This document shows, piece by piece, positions 25,997-34,758 of a stretch of 64,000 nt of DNA. Below the pieces are notes generated by a model. It saw only the letters and a program-made list of their open reading frames with translations. It was not told where the DNA came from and did not search any database. The stretch comes from Palsa-1447 sp964414785 (GTDB lineage: Bacteria > Verrucomicrobiota > Verrucomicrobiia > Opitutales > Opitutaceae), in contig CAYPXZ010000003.1 in assembly GCA_964414785.1 (NCBI GenBank), positions 62,001 through 126,000 of the forward strand, read 5' to 3'. The first letter of the stretch is position 1. The number at the start of each line of letters is the position of its first letter. The translations under genes were made by a program, and so were the position numbers.

Positions 25997-26449
25997 TCAT
26001 GACAAGTCGGTGGCCCCGGGCGGCTGCTCGTTGAGAAGCAGCCAATACATTCCTAGCTGGCGAACAGCTTCGCCGAATTGCTCGAAATCCACAGGCTTTC
26101 GGATATAGCTGTTGGCGGCCAGGTTGTAACTCGCGATGATGTCGTGTTCCTCCTTCGAGCTCGTGAGTACGACGACCGGCTGGTGCTTTGTCCGTGGGTC
26201 CGACCGAATCCGGCGGAGCACTTCAAGGCCGTCGACCTTCGGTAGCTTCAGGTCGAGAAGGACGACTGCCGGCTGGTCGCTTAAATCACGGTCGGCGTAG
26301 GGCCCGGTGCCAAACAGGAAATCGATCGCCGCCGCCCCATCGCCGATCACCACGACCTTGTTTCGTATGTTGCATTTTTGAAATGCGTGTAGCGTTAGCT
26401 TTACATCGTCCGCATTGTCTTCGACGAGCAAGATGGTCTTGTTTTTCAT
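25997..26449 (-). CDS. CheY-like response regulator, single receiver (Rcp1 type)
   Basis: The 150-residue protein is only a receiver domain with acidic pocket VEDNADD, phospho-acceptor D66 in VVLLDLKLPKVDG, switch Thr in VVLTSS, and K in IRKPVD. The insertion IDFLFGTGPYADRD between strands is typical of the Rcp1/CphB regulators that partner phytochrome-like PAS kinases. The start was set at ATG 26449, which overlaps the kinase stop by 4 bases. It lies between the two kinases and is probably the shuttle between them. Confidence 0.93.
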   Translation of the reverse strand: MKNKTILLVEDNADDVKLTLHAFQKCNIRNKVVVIGDGAAAIDFLFGTGPYADRDLSDQPAVVLLDLKLPKVDGLEVLRRIRSDPRTKHQPVVVLTSSKEEHDIIASYNLAANSYIRKPVDFEQFGEAVRQLGMYWLLLNEQPPGATDLS

Positions 26450-28401
26450 GGTTGTTGGAATGCTTCGGGCAGTGTGAAGTGAAACGTCGCCCCATGGTTG
26501 GGTCCGCCTTCGGCCCATACGCGGCCGCCGTGGCGGGTAACAATGCGCTGAACGTTTGCCAGGCCTACACCGCTGCCGGGAAATTCGCTGGCCGCATGCA
26601 GGCGCTGAAAGACGCCAAAAAGCTTGCCTACATAGGCCATGTCAAAACCGACACCATTGTCGCGGACAAAGAAAGACGCCCCGTCAACTGTCTCCTCCCG
26701 TCCGAGCTCGATGCGAGCGTCCTTCTGTGGCCCGGTGAATTTCCATGCGTTGCCAAGAAGGTTTTCCAGGGCAACACGAAGCAGGTGCGGGTCTCCAAAG
26801 GCAACGAGGCCGGGAGCGATCGTCCATTGCACGGATCGCGCTGGCTCCGAAGTGTGAAGTTCCGCCGCGATCTCTCCGGCTAGAGCGGTCAGGTCGACTG
26901 CGACACGCTTCATCTCGGTGCGTGTCGAGCGTGACAGCCTGAGCAGATCGTCAATGAGATGACCCATCCGCTGGGTCGCCTTTCGAACACGCGCCAAAAA
27001 GTCCCGGCCTTCGTCGTCGAGCTTTCCATCGTAGTCGTCGAGCAGTATTTTGCTGAAGCCGTCGATGCTTCGTAGCGGAGTACGCAGGTCGTGAGAGACG
27101 GAATATGCAAACGCCTCCAGCTCCTTGTTCGCCGCTTCCAACTCGACAGTGCGCTCGCGGACTCTCTGCTCGAGACCGGAATTCAGGCGCTGGATTTCCA
27201 CTTCCGCCAGCTTCATGTCATGTATATCGGTGCAGGTGCCAAACCACTTTATGACTTTGCCTTTAGCGTCGAACAGCGGAGCGCTGCGAACGAGCCACCA
27301 CCTATAGACTCCGTCTGCCCGACGCAGGCGCGCCTCTGCCGTAAAGGTGCTCCCATTCAGGACCGCGCTTCGCCATGCGTCCCACGTTGCCTTTAGGTCG
27401 TCGGGATGGAAGGGTGCGTTCCAACCGTGTCCGCGACTCGCATCCAGCGTCATCCCGGTGTACTCTACCCAACGCTGATTGAAAAAGATGTTCCAACCGT
27501 CAGCCCGTGTGGCCCAGACGATTTGAGGAACCGTGTCGGCCAAAATCCGGAACGATCTTTCACTATCCCCTAGCGCTTCTTCTGCGAGTTTTCGCTCAGT
27601 GACGTCGCGGGCCGCGGCAAACACGCCGATGACGCTGCCGCTGTCATCCCGGTAGACCGCGGCGTTGTAGACAACAGAGATGAGATGGCCGTCTCGGTGC
27701 CGAAGTTCTAGTGGATAGTCGCGCACGAGCCCGTCGCGAAATGCTTTTCTGTAGCCCGCGCGCGCTGCCTCGGGGTCGACAAAATAATCTGAAAAGTCCG
27801 TATTGACCAGATCCGCCCGGGGCCACCCTGTGGCCTGTTCCGCGGCTGTGTTCGCATCGGAAATCCTTCCATCTAAGTTGATAGTGACCAACGGATCGAG
27901 GCTAGCTTCGATCAGGCTCCGGTTGTATGCGCTAACATGCTTCAACGCGTTCTCCATCTGCTTACGCTCGCTAAGGTCGCGTGTCACCTTCGAGAAGCCG
28001 CGTACCGCTCCATTTTCATCGCGCAATACCGTTATCACCACATTCGCCCAAAATCGGCTCCCGTTTTTTCGCACGCGCCATCCTTCATATTCGGAACGTC
28101 CGTCTCTGGCCGCTGCAATCAGTAGGTCTCCCGCTAGGCCGCGCTCGATCGCCTCTGTCGGATAGAAGAGGGAGACGTGTTCTCCCAAGACCTCCTCGGC
28201 ACGGTAGCCCATTATGCGCTCCGCTCCCACATTCCAACTGACGATATTGCCCGACGGATCGAGCATAATGATTGCGAAGTCCTTTACGCTCTCCACGAGG
28301 AGGCGGAAGCTGTTCTCGTCTCCCAAGACGACGGGCTCTGAGACCACCTCAACGGGATGCGGGTTTGGATGTATTGAAATTTCGGTCATTGGCGCCGTCA
28401 T
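26446..28401 (-). CDS. PAS sensor histidine kinase
   Basis: The 651-residue soluble kinase has three PAS/PAC modules (about residues 30-150, 155-270 and 280-400), a short coiled coil, a HisKA domain with H437 in SVSHDLRTPLRSIDGF, and an HATPase domain with DNGVGFDM and GSGVGLANV. This layout matches the CphA/phytochrome-like light and redox kinases, but no GAF-PHY chromophore domain is present. It is the first gene of the three-gene minus-strand phosphorelay operon and overlaps the CheY-like regulator by 4 bases. ATG codons at 28401 and 28389 are both possible starts. Confidence 0.92.
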   Translation of the reverse strand: MTAPMTEISIHPNPHPVEVVSEPVVLGDENSFRLLVESVKDFAIIMLDPSGNIVSWNVGAERIMGYRAEEVLGEHVSLFYPTEAIERGLAGDLLIAAARDGRSEYEGWRVRKNGSRFWANVVITVLRDENGAVRGFSKVTRDLSERKQMENALKHVSAYNRSLIEASLDPLVTINLDGRISDANTAAEQATGWPRADLVNTDFSDYFVDPEAARAGYRKAFRDGLVRDYPLELRHRDGHLISVVYNAAVYRDDSGSVIGVFAAARDVTERKLAEEALGDSERSFRILADTVPQIVWATRADGWNIFFNQRWVEYTGMTLDASRGHGWNAPFHPDDLKATWDAWRSAVLNGSTFTAEARLRRADGVYRWWLVRSAPLFDAKGKVIKWFGTCTDIHDMKLAEVEIQRLNSGLEQRVRERTVELEAANKELEAFAYSVSHDLRTPLRSIDGFSKILLDDYDGKLDDEGRDFLARVRKATQRMGHLIDDLLRLSRSTRTEMKRVAVDLTALAGEIAAELHTSEPARSVQWTIAPGLVAFGDPHLLRVALENLLGNAWKFTGPQKDARIELGREETVDGASFFVRDNGVGFDMAYVGKLFGVFQRLHAASEFPGSGVGLANVQRIVTRHGGRVWAEGGPNHGATFHFTLPEAFQQP

Positions 28402-29144
28402 TGAATCGTCCGCAATCTTGCCGAATTCTGGTCATTCCAAGAGGGGTCAATAGGGAATGAGCCCTGGCCTTTCCTGGGCTCAGCGCCGTGGCCGATTGGA
28501 GCAGTAACGCGTCGCCCGCGAACTCACCGGTTACGGGCGTAGAAGGCGGGATATCGTGCGATGATATGGTTGGGACAGCTTCAGAAGCTGTTAATATAGC
28601 GCGAGAAAAGGAGAGGCAGTTTGAGGGCACGATCAGCAATTCGACTATGGGTTACTATATATAACATTACCATATTATAGGCCCACTGCCATGGGGTGTT
28701 TCAGGGATGCATATCTGTTCGGATTCCTCATTCGGAAAACCCGATAAACATCCCAAAGGATTCTCTTTTCGCCGCCGTTAGTGGGTCATTCCGTTATCAA
28801 CGGGCCGTGGCCACATGCAGGTTTACGTTTCAGCGAGGCAGTGGGATACGTTGGGACAGACCTCAAGGGCTCCATCGCCCTCGGAAGAGGAATCTCCTCG
28901 AACCTGTATGAGCCTTCAGAACGAGCTTCAATTCATAGGCAGGCGCGCGGCGAGAAATTCGGGCGGATCGGTTTTGGCTAGCCTACCTTGCGGGCTCTAT
29001 TGGGGTTCCCGCGTCTCAAAGAGGGTCCAAATGACAAGCCGGGACATTCCGGGTACAAGCGGAGTATGGAACGTCATGGGCCAACGAAATCCCGAGGCTG
29101 CCGCCGGCTCGATGGGGTGGAGGGCCGTCAGGCTCGCCGGCTAT
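28402..29144. other. 743-base region without a supported gene
   Basis: This stretch lies upstream of the kinase operon. A short AT-rich tract (TACTATATATAACATTACC near 28654) may be part of its promoter. Open frames of 65-170 codons exist on both strands but lack recognisable domains, good ribosome sites or coding-like composition. No RNA gene was recognised. Confidence 0.45.
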
Positions 29145-29726
29145 TCATGTGAGCGCCGAAAGGACTTCGTCGGTGGAGCGAACGTTTCCAATTCGTGGGA
29201 AGATGGTCTTCACCGCGAAGTCGTGGGCCTCGGAACTGTTGCTTGCCATCGCATCCTCGACAAGGACCTGCGCATAGCCGTGCTCGTAGGCGCTGCGGGC
29301 CGTGGATTCGACGCCGATGTTGGTTGAGATGCCTCCCAGAACGATGGTCTGCACCCCGCGGCGGCGCATCTGGAGGTCGAGCTCGGTTCCGTAGAAGGCA
29401 CCCCACTGGCGCTTAGTGATGACGAGGTCGCCCGGCTCGGGCCCGATATCGGGCACAAGTTCGGACCAATTCGGCGGTAGCGAGCTGGCGTTGAACGGCG
29501 CGGGCACGTCCGCGGGTACGGCCAAGATGTCCCTTGCATCCGGATGAAAGGCCACACGCACGAGGACGACCGTGCTGCCGGCAGCCCGGAACCTTGCGAC
29601 CAGGCGCGCGGCGTTCCGTATGACGTCCGGACCCGAACGCGGGGCCAGCGGCCGGCCGACGACGCCCTGCTGTAGGTCGATCAGAACCAGGGCGGTCTTC
29701 CGGGGATCAAGTCTCAATGAGGCCAT
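29145..29726 (-). CDS. Isochorismatase-fold protein, YecD-like, lacking the catalytic Cys
   Basis: The 193-residue protein has the isochorismatase-like hydrolase fold. The aspartate of the usual triad is in ALVLIDLQQG and the lysine in VITKRQWGAFYGT. The nucleophile loop reads GGISTNIGVESTARSAYE; the position normally Cys (TNxCVEST) is Gly. The same change is known in E. coli YecD, so this appears to be that subgroup rather than a sequencing slip. It may bind ligand without amidase activity. The start at 29726 gives MASLRLDPRKTALVLIDLQQ. It is divergent from the DUF2264 gene. Confidence 0.85.
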   Translation of the reverse strand: MASLRLDPRKTALVLIDLQQGVVGRPLAPRSGPDVIRNAARLVARFRAAGSTVVLVRVAFHPDARDILAVPADVPAPFNASSLPPNWSELVPDIGPEPGDLVITKRQWGAFYGTELDLQMRRRGVQTIVLGGISTNIGVESTARSAYEHGYAQVLVEDAMASNSSEAHDFAVKTIFPRIGNVRSTDEVLSALT

Positions 29727-29888
29727 GGGACAATCCAAGAGGCTCGGGGGAGGGGGCACGAGAACGAATAAGTCGCGCGCCGGCAATCAAGGGACCAATC
29801 CAACTTTATGTCGGAAGTCTCCGAATGGAACATTTTCTGGTGACCCCGGGGCCTGTACGGCTACCGTGGGGACTCACATTGAAATCGT

Positions 29889-31193
29889 ATGAATGATCGC
29901 CGCGATTTTCTTAAGACCGTTGCCTCGGTGGCGGCGATAGGGGCGGTGGGCTCGAAGCTTGCGGGATCGGTTGCCCAGGCTTCATCCGTCGTTCGAGCGG
30001 AGCCCGATGACCGGACATACTGGGTCTCGGTCCTTGAGAGGCTGGCCGGTCCCGTGCTCGACCGGCTGGCGAGGCGGGAGCTGAGGGGCGCCATGCCCAT
30101 CGAGACCAGTGGCGATGTTTCCAAGAGGGGCCGGTTCACCCACCTAGAGGCCTTCGGGCGTCTCCTTGCCGGGATCTCGCCATGGCTCGAAGCCAAGAGC
30201 ATCTCGGGGGGCGAGGCTCAATTGCAGGGTAGGTTCATCGAGCTCGCCCACCGTTCCCTCGACGCAGCCACCGACCCCGGTTCCCCGGACTTCTTGAACT
30301 TCACCGAGGTGGGGCAGCCCCTGGTCGACACCGCTTTCCTGGCCCAGGGCATCCTCCGCGCGCCGACCGTGCTTTGGGACTCGCTTGATTTGCGCACGAA
30401 ACAGCGGGTTATCGGTGCCCTCAAGTCCTCGCGCGCCATTCCCACCCCAAAGGACAGCAACTGGGTCATGTTCGCGGCGACGATCGAGGCGGCCCTGCTG
30501 AGAATGGGGGAACCGACCCAACGGGACCGTCTCGAGGGCTGCTTGCGCTCGATGCTCTCCTGGTACAAGGGGGACGGAGTCTACGGGGACGGGGAGTGGT
30601 TTCATGCGGACTACTACAATAGCTTCGTCATCCAGCCGATGCTCTTGGATGTGGTCGACGTGCTGCGGCGGAGGGACGTGCGGTTCAGCGCGGCCCACGC
30701 GACACTCCTTGAGCGCGCGCGGCGCTACGCCGTGATCCAGGAACGGCTCGTGGCACCCGACGGCACGTTTCCCTCCATTGGGCGTTCGACGACCTACCGG
30801 TTCGGGGCGCTTCAGCTGTTGGCCCAGATTGCCCTGATGCGTGAACTTCCCGACGGGGTTGGCCCCGCCCAGGTGCGTTGTGCCATGACCGCCGTCATCT
30901 CAAAGATGATCGAGGCGCCGGGCACTTTCGATGACAAGGGATGGCTACGCGTCGGCTTCTGCGGCCATCAGCCCTCCCTTGGCGAGACCTACATCTCCAC
31001 GGGGAGCCTATACCTGTGCAGCACGGCGCTGCTGCCGTTGGGCCTGCCCCCAACCGATCCCTTTTGGAGCGGACAGAAGGCCCGTTGGACCTCGCAGCGC
31101 CTGTGGTCTGGTGAGGCCCTGCCGGCCGATCATGCGATCCGGGACGTCGAGGTCGTGGACATCCCCGACCTCAGCCCGGGCGCTGCGGGTTGA
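29889..31193 (+). CDS. Tat-exported DUF2264 protein
   Basis: The 434-residue protein starts with a twin-arginine signal (NDRRDFLKTVASVAAIGAVG) and then has a single DUF2264 domain. Characteristic blocks are LEAFGRLLAGISPWLE, SNWVMFAATIEAAL, YGDGEWFHADYYNSFVIQPML and GRSTTYRFGALQLLAQIAL. The fold is probably an alpha/alpha barrel as in glycan hydrolases and lyases, so an exported polysaccharide-degrading role is plausible but unproven. It converges with the TIR gene, 93 bases apart. Its export should depend on the Tat system, whose TatC is encoded at 55545. Confidence 0.85.
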   Translation: MNDRRDFLKTVASVAAIGAVGSKLAGSVAQASSVVRAEPDDRTYWVSVLERLAGPVLDRLARRELRGAMPIETSGDVSKRGRFTHLEAFGRLLAGISPWLEAKSISGGEAQLQGRFIELAHRSLDAATDPGSPDFLNFTEVGQPLVDTAFLAQGILRAPTVLWDSLDLRTKQRVIGALKSSRAIPTPKDSNWVMFAATIEAALLRMGEPTQRDRLEGCLRSMLSWYKGDGVYGDGEWFHADYYNSFVIQPMLLDVVDVLRRRDVRFSAAHATLLERARRYAVIQERLVAPDGTFPSIGRSTTYRFGALQLLAQIALMRELPDGVGPAQVRCAMTAVISKMIEAPGTFDDKGWLRVGFCGHQPSLGETYISTGSLYLCSTALLPLGLPPTDPFWSGQKARWTSQRLWSGEALPADHAIRDVEVVDIPDLSPGAAG

Positions 31194-31286
31194 ATTGAGG
31201 ACAGGGACCCGGCTCGCTCCCAATTGAGTTTCCCGGCGAGCAGGCCTGCGGCCTGAGAAGAGTCACCATGTTCGTTCACCGGCGGC

Positions 31287-32009
31287 TCAGTGACGGCCCC
31301 AACCTGAATTGGAGCACTTGCCAACGAGCACGAGGATGACCCACGCGTAGATGCCGATCTGGATCAGCCGCGGCCACCGCTTGAATTGAAGCCAAGTCCA
31401 CCTGAGCACCCATCCGATGACCTGGAATATGAATCTAATTCCTTGCCCGGGCTCTTGCGTGGGAAACGGAAGGGATGGGACCGGGCGCCCCTTCAAAGGC
31501 AGGTCGTCCGCGATCGGCTCGCGGACTCTGTCGGTTCTTCGTGCCCTTGGCCTTGGTGATACCAGCCGCTCGCATAGCGACACGAGCGGGGGCGACGGTT
31601 TCCCGTTCGGGACCTTTAGCCATTGGACGGCGAGGAATTTCTCCGGGACGCTGGCCGATCCCTTGTCGGTGTCGTCGATCACCACCGGAAGCAGGAAGGT
31701 GCGGTCGTCGGCCATGTCGAGGCTACGCTCGACTGCAAGGCGCCACTCCCTTCGGAAATAGCCCTCCCGCCGGGCCTCCGTGTGGCTCGAGACGATCGGC
31801 ATGAAATAGTCGCACTCCCTTATCTGCCTGCGGATCTTCTGGTCCCACGCATCGCCTCCTCCCAGGTCGCTCTCGTCACACCAGCCGTCGACACCCGAGG
31901 CGGCCAGCGTGTCGCGAATCGAGACAGCTGCATCTCGATCCTGGGACGCATAACTCACAAAGACGGACGGCCTCAGACGAGGACGATCGGTCTCAACCGA
32001 GCTGTCCAT
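31287..32009 (-). CDS. TIR domain protein with C-terminal membrane anchor
   Basis: The 240-residue protein has an N-terminal TIR domain (about residues 13-150): SVFVSYASQDRDAA, then DGWCDESDLGGGDAWDQKI, DYFMPIVSSHT and YFRREWRLAVERS. E88 in RREW sits where the catalytic glutamate of NADase TIR domains is found. A proline-rich linker follows, then a membrane helix near the end (IQIGIYAWVILVLVG, about 215-230). TIR proteins act in anti-phage NAD depletion or in signalling; membrane-anchored forms are common in Verrucomicrobiota. No Thoeris-like partner or effector gene is adjacent. Confidence 0.85.
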   Translation of the reverse strand: MDSSVETDRPRLRPSVFVSYASQDRDAAVSIRDTLAASGVDGWCDESDLGGGDAWDQKIRRQIRECDYFMPIVSSHTEARREGYFRREWRLAVERSLDMADDRTFLLPVVIDDTDKGSASVPEKFLAVQWLKVPNGKPSPPLVSLCERLVSPRPRARRTDRVREPIADDLPLKGRPVPSLPFPTQEPGQGIRFIFQVIGWVLRWTWLQFKRWPRLIQIGIYAWVILVLVGKCSNSGWGRH

Positions 32010-32050
32010 GGTGCTGGATTGTCTTCCTGCAAGGATGGCGGGTCAAGCAG

Positions 32051-32085
32051 CCCGTCGGGGCCAATGGGAGGCCCCGTAATACGGG
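32051..32085. repeat. Nested hairpin between the ADOP and TIR genes
   Basis: GGGGCC at 32057-32062 pairs with GGCCCC at 32070-32075, and the outer arms CCCGT (32051-32055) and ACGGG (32081-32085) also pair. No T-run follows in either direction. It could be a structured leader of the TIR mRNA or a weak terminator for the upstream permease gene. Confidence 0.4.
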
Positions 32086-32233
32086 AGGGGCCCTTTCATA
32101 TCGGGTTACTCAAGCGCTGCTCCGTGCGCGGATTGCAGATCCAATTACATTTCTACTGCCATCATTAGAGCCGTGCATTTGTTCGGAGCTGCTCATGACG
32201 CATCCGTCAAATTCGAATCGCGCTTTCCTAAGA

Positions 32234-34711
32234 CTACTCCGCGCGAAGCGAGTCTATGGGATTGGCCATGGCCGCGCGGCGGGCGGGGATAAAGCAGGCG
32301 GCCAGCGCGGCGGTGAGCAAAAGGGCCGCGCCGAGGACATACGCCATGGGATCGGTCCCCGTGATGCCGAAGAGCTGGCTCTGAAGAAGACGGCTGACAC
32401 CCCACGCCCCGGCGATGCCCAGGAATATCCCGGGAACGGCGAGGCGAAGGCCCCGCAAAATCACTCCGCGCATTACATCGCCGCGCTGTGCCCCAAGTGC
32501 CAACCTGATGCCCACCTCGCGGGTGCTCTGGGCCACGACGAACGAAAGCACGCCGTAGATGCCGACAAGCGCCAAAAGGAGCGCGACACCCGCAAAGGTG
32601 GCGAAGAGATTCATGTTGAACCTCCTGTCCGACACGAAGCCGGCCATCCGCTCCGACATGAGCTGGATGTCGTGGATGGGCTCGTCCTTGACCACGGATT
32701 GTATGGCGACCCGGATCGAGGCGATCGCCTGGGCCGGCTCCATCCGGGTGCGGACGACCAGGTAGGCGACGGGCATGGGGAACTGCCGCAGCGGCAGATA
32801 AAATTCCGCGGTCTCGCCGCGGTCCTGGCCGGTCTGCGTGGTGTTGCCGACGACGCCGACTATCTTCACCCACGGGAGCTGCATGTCGGTGTAGCCCAGG
32901 CGAAAGCGCTTCCCTATGGGGTCCTCCCCGGGCCAGTAGGCGTCCGCCATCCGCTGGCTGATGATGCCGTCAAAGACGATGTTCTTGAAGATGGTTCCGA
33001 AATTCTTGGGTGATAGGTCCAGGCCGGGAGGGATTACCGGCTGCAGCTCCTGTCCGTCAAAGGTGCGGCCCCGAAGGATCGGAATTCCCATCGCACGGAA
33101 ATAATTCGGACTCACGGAGTGCCGGCTGGCGTACGGGAATTCACCAGGTGCGGGCGTCGGTCGGCCTTCGCGGTAGAACCCCATCACCGAGGTGTTCCAG
33201 GTGAAAGGAAGGTTGGTGTCGGCTGCTGCGGTCTCTATCTCCGGAAGCGCGGCGACTGCATCGATGATCCGGTTGTGGAACGCCGCGAAGCTGTAAGGGT
33301 CGCTCTGGTAGAGCGACATTGGTGGCGGCGCCACCTGAAGCGTCAGGACGCGTTCGGGCCTGATCCCGGAGGGGACCCGCAGCAGCTGCTGGAGGCTGCG
33401 GGCCAAGAGTCCAGCGCCGACAAGGAGGACAAGCGCCAGCGCCACCTGGGCGACCGCGAGGATATCGCTAAGTCGAACCTTGCCGAAAATGGTGCGCATC
33501 GTCCGGTGCACGTTCTTCAATGCGTCGATGGGGTTGGCCCGGGAAAGATACCAGGATGGGGCCAGTCCGAACCCAAACCCGCTCAGCAGCGTCGCGCTCG
33601 TGACGAAAAGCATGACGCGGGCGTCGATGCCGCCCGCTGCGTCCGCGAGTGACTGCATCTCCCACGGGATGAGCCTGCGCGCGAAATCATAACCCCACAT
33701 CCCCAGCAGGACGCCGCAGACGCCGCCTGCGGCGGCAAGCAGGAGGCACTCGGAGAGCACCTGCCGCACAAGCTGGGTGCGCGACGCGCCCAATGCCGTG
33801 CGTATGGCCATCTCGCGCTCCCTCACAATCGACCTCGACAGCAGCATGTTGGCCACGTTCAGGCAGGCAATTAGGAGCACCATGGCAACCGCGCCCATCA
33901 GGAGAAGAAGCTGTGTCCGTGCCGTGCCGGCCAGGCGCTCCCGAAGCTGAACTACACGGGCGCCAATGCCCGTGTTGTCCCTCGGATACTGGTTTTCGAT
34001 GCCCCGGGCGATGGTCGACATCTGCGCCTGTGCCGCTGTCTGGGTGATGCCGGCCTTCAGGCGGCCCAGCACGTGGACGTTGTCATGCTCTCCCCTCATC
34101 ATCAGGAAGAGCCGCTCGGCGTAGGGTGCTATCGGCCTGTAGAACTCGATGCTCTGGTGAAACCTGTACCCCTTGGGCAGGACGCCCGCGATCGTCACCG
34201 ATTGGTTGTCGATCACAATATGGCGCCCAACGAGTTCCCTGTCTCCCGGAAAGTATTTCAGTGAGGCCTCGTGTGTCACCCATGTTACGGGGGCGGCACC
34301 TATCCGGTCGTCGCTGGGGTTGAGCCCGCGCCCCTCCGAGGGATTAATTCCAAGGACAGAAAAAAAATCGCCCGAAACCAGGCACGTCGAAACGAGCTCG
34401 ATCCTCTCGGTCGTCTTCAATTTGGCGGATTGGGGATAGTAGAGGGCGAGCGCCGAGAAGACACTCTGCTGGGCCTGCCAGTCCAGGAAATCGGGGTACG
34501 CAACCCCGATTTCGCCGCCCCCGTTGTTCTCGGTGACCATCATGATCCGGTTGGGATCCGCGTACGGCAGCGGGCGCAGGAACGTTGCATTTACGATGCT
34601 GAAGATGGCGGTGTTCACCCCGATGCCGAGGGCAAGCGTCAGTATGATGACCGAAGTGAAAGCCGGTGAGCCGCAAAGGCGGCGAAAGGAGTGACAGAGA
34701 TCACGGATCAT
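32234..34711 (-). CDS. MacB/FtsX-type ABC permease (ADOP family)
   Basis: The 825-residue protein has the ADOP layout: an N-terminal helix after MIRDLCHSFRRLCGSPAFTS, a periplasmic MacB_PCD domain, three FtsX helices (about 290-430), then a second membrane helix, periplasmic domain and FtsX block ending FIPARRAAMANPIDSLRAE. So it is an internal duplication of the MacB permease. No ATP-binding partner is encoded nearby, as is usual for these orphan permeases in Acidobacteriota and Verrucomicrobiota. It follows a second permease gene by 47 bases; the two may form a heterodimer. Substrate unknown; efflux of peptides or lipids is the usual guess. Confidence 0.9.
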   Translation of the reverse strand: MIRDLCHSFRRLCGSPAFTSVIILTLALGIGVNTAIFSIVNATFLRPLPYADPNRIMMVTENNGGGEIGVAYPDFLDWQAQQSVFSALALYYPQSAKLKTTERIELVSTCLVSGDFFSVLGINPSEGRGLNPSDDRIGAAPVTWVTHEASLKYFPGDRELVGRHIVIDNQSVTIAGVLPKGYRFHQSIEFYRPIAPYAERLFLMMRGEHDNVHVLGRLKAGITQTAAQAQMSTIARGIENQYPRDNTGIGARVVQLRERLAGTARTQLLLLMGAVAMVLLIACLNVANMLLSRSIVREREMAIRTALGASRTQLVRQVLSECLLLAAAGGVCGVLLGMWGYDFARRLIPWEMQSLADAAGGIDARVMLFVTSATLLSGFGFGLAPSWYLSRANPIDALKNVHRTMRTIFGKVRLSDILAVAQVALALVLLVGAGLLARSLQQLLRVPSGIRPERVLTLQVAPPPMSLYQSDPYSFAAFHNRIIDAVAALPEIETAAADTNLPFTWNTSVMGFYREGRPTPAPGEFPYASRHSVSPNYFRAMGIPILRGRTFDGQELQPVIPPGLDLSPKNFGTIFKNIVFDGIISQRMADAYWPGEDPIGKRFRLGYTDMQLPWVKIVGVVGNTTQTGQDRGETAEFYLPLRQFPMPVAYLVVRTRMEPAQAIASIRVAIQSVVKDEPIHDIQLMSERMAGFVSDRRFNMNLFATFAGVALLLALVGIYGVLSFVVAQSTREVGIRLALGAQRGDVMRGVILRGLRLAVPGIFLGIAGAWGVSRLLQSQLFGITGTDPMAYVLGAALLLTAALAACFIPARRAAMANPIDSLRAE

Positions 34712-34758
34712 GGGAGGATGGGGCCGGTTGGTACGGAGGGCTTCGCGCAGCTGGGTTC

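Noticed and set aside
28349..28639. 96-codon minus-strand ORF upstream of the PAS kinase
   Set aside because: It has no recognisable domain, overlaps the kinase N terminus in another frame and lacks a ribosome site.
28815..29327. 170-codon plus-strand ORF
   Set aside because: It runs antisense into the isochorismatase-fold gene and its text looks random.
32051..32097. Terminator for the ADOP operon
   Set aside because: The nested hairpin is strong but has no T-run on the minus-strand side, so it is listed only as a structural repeat.
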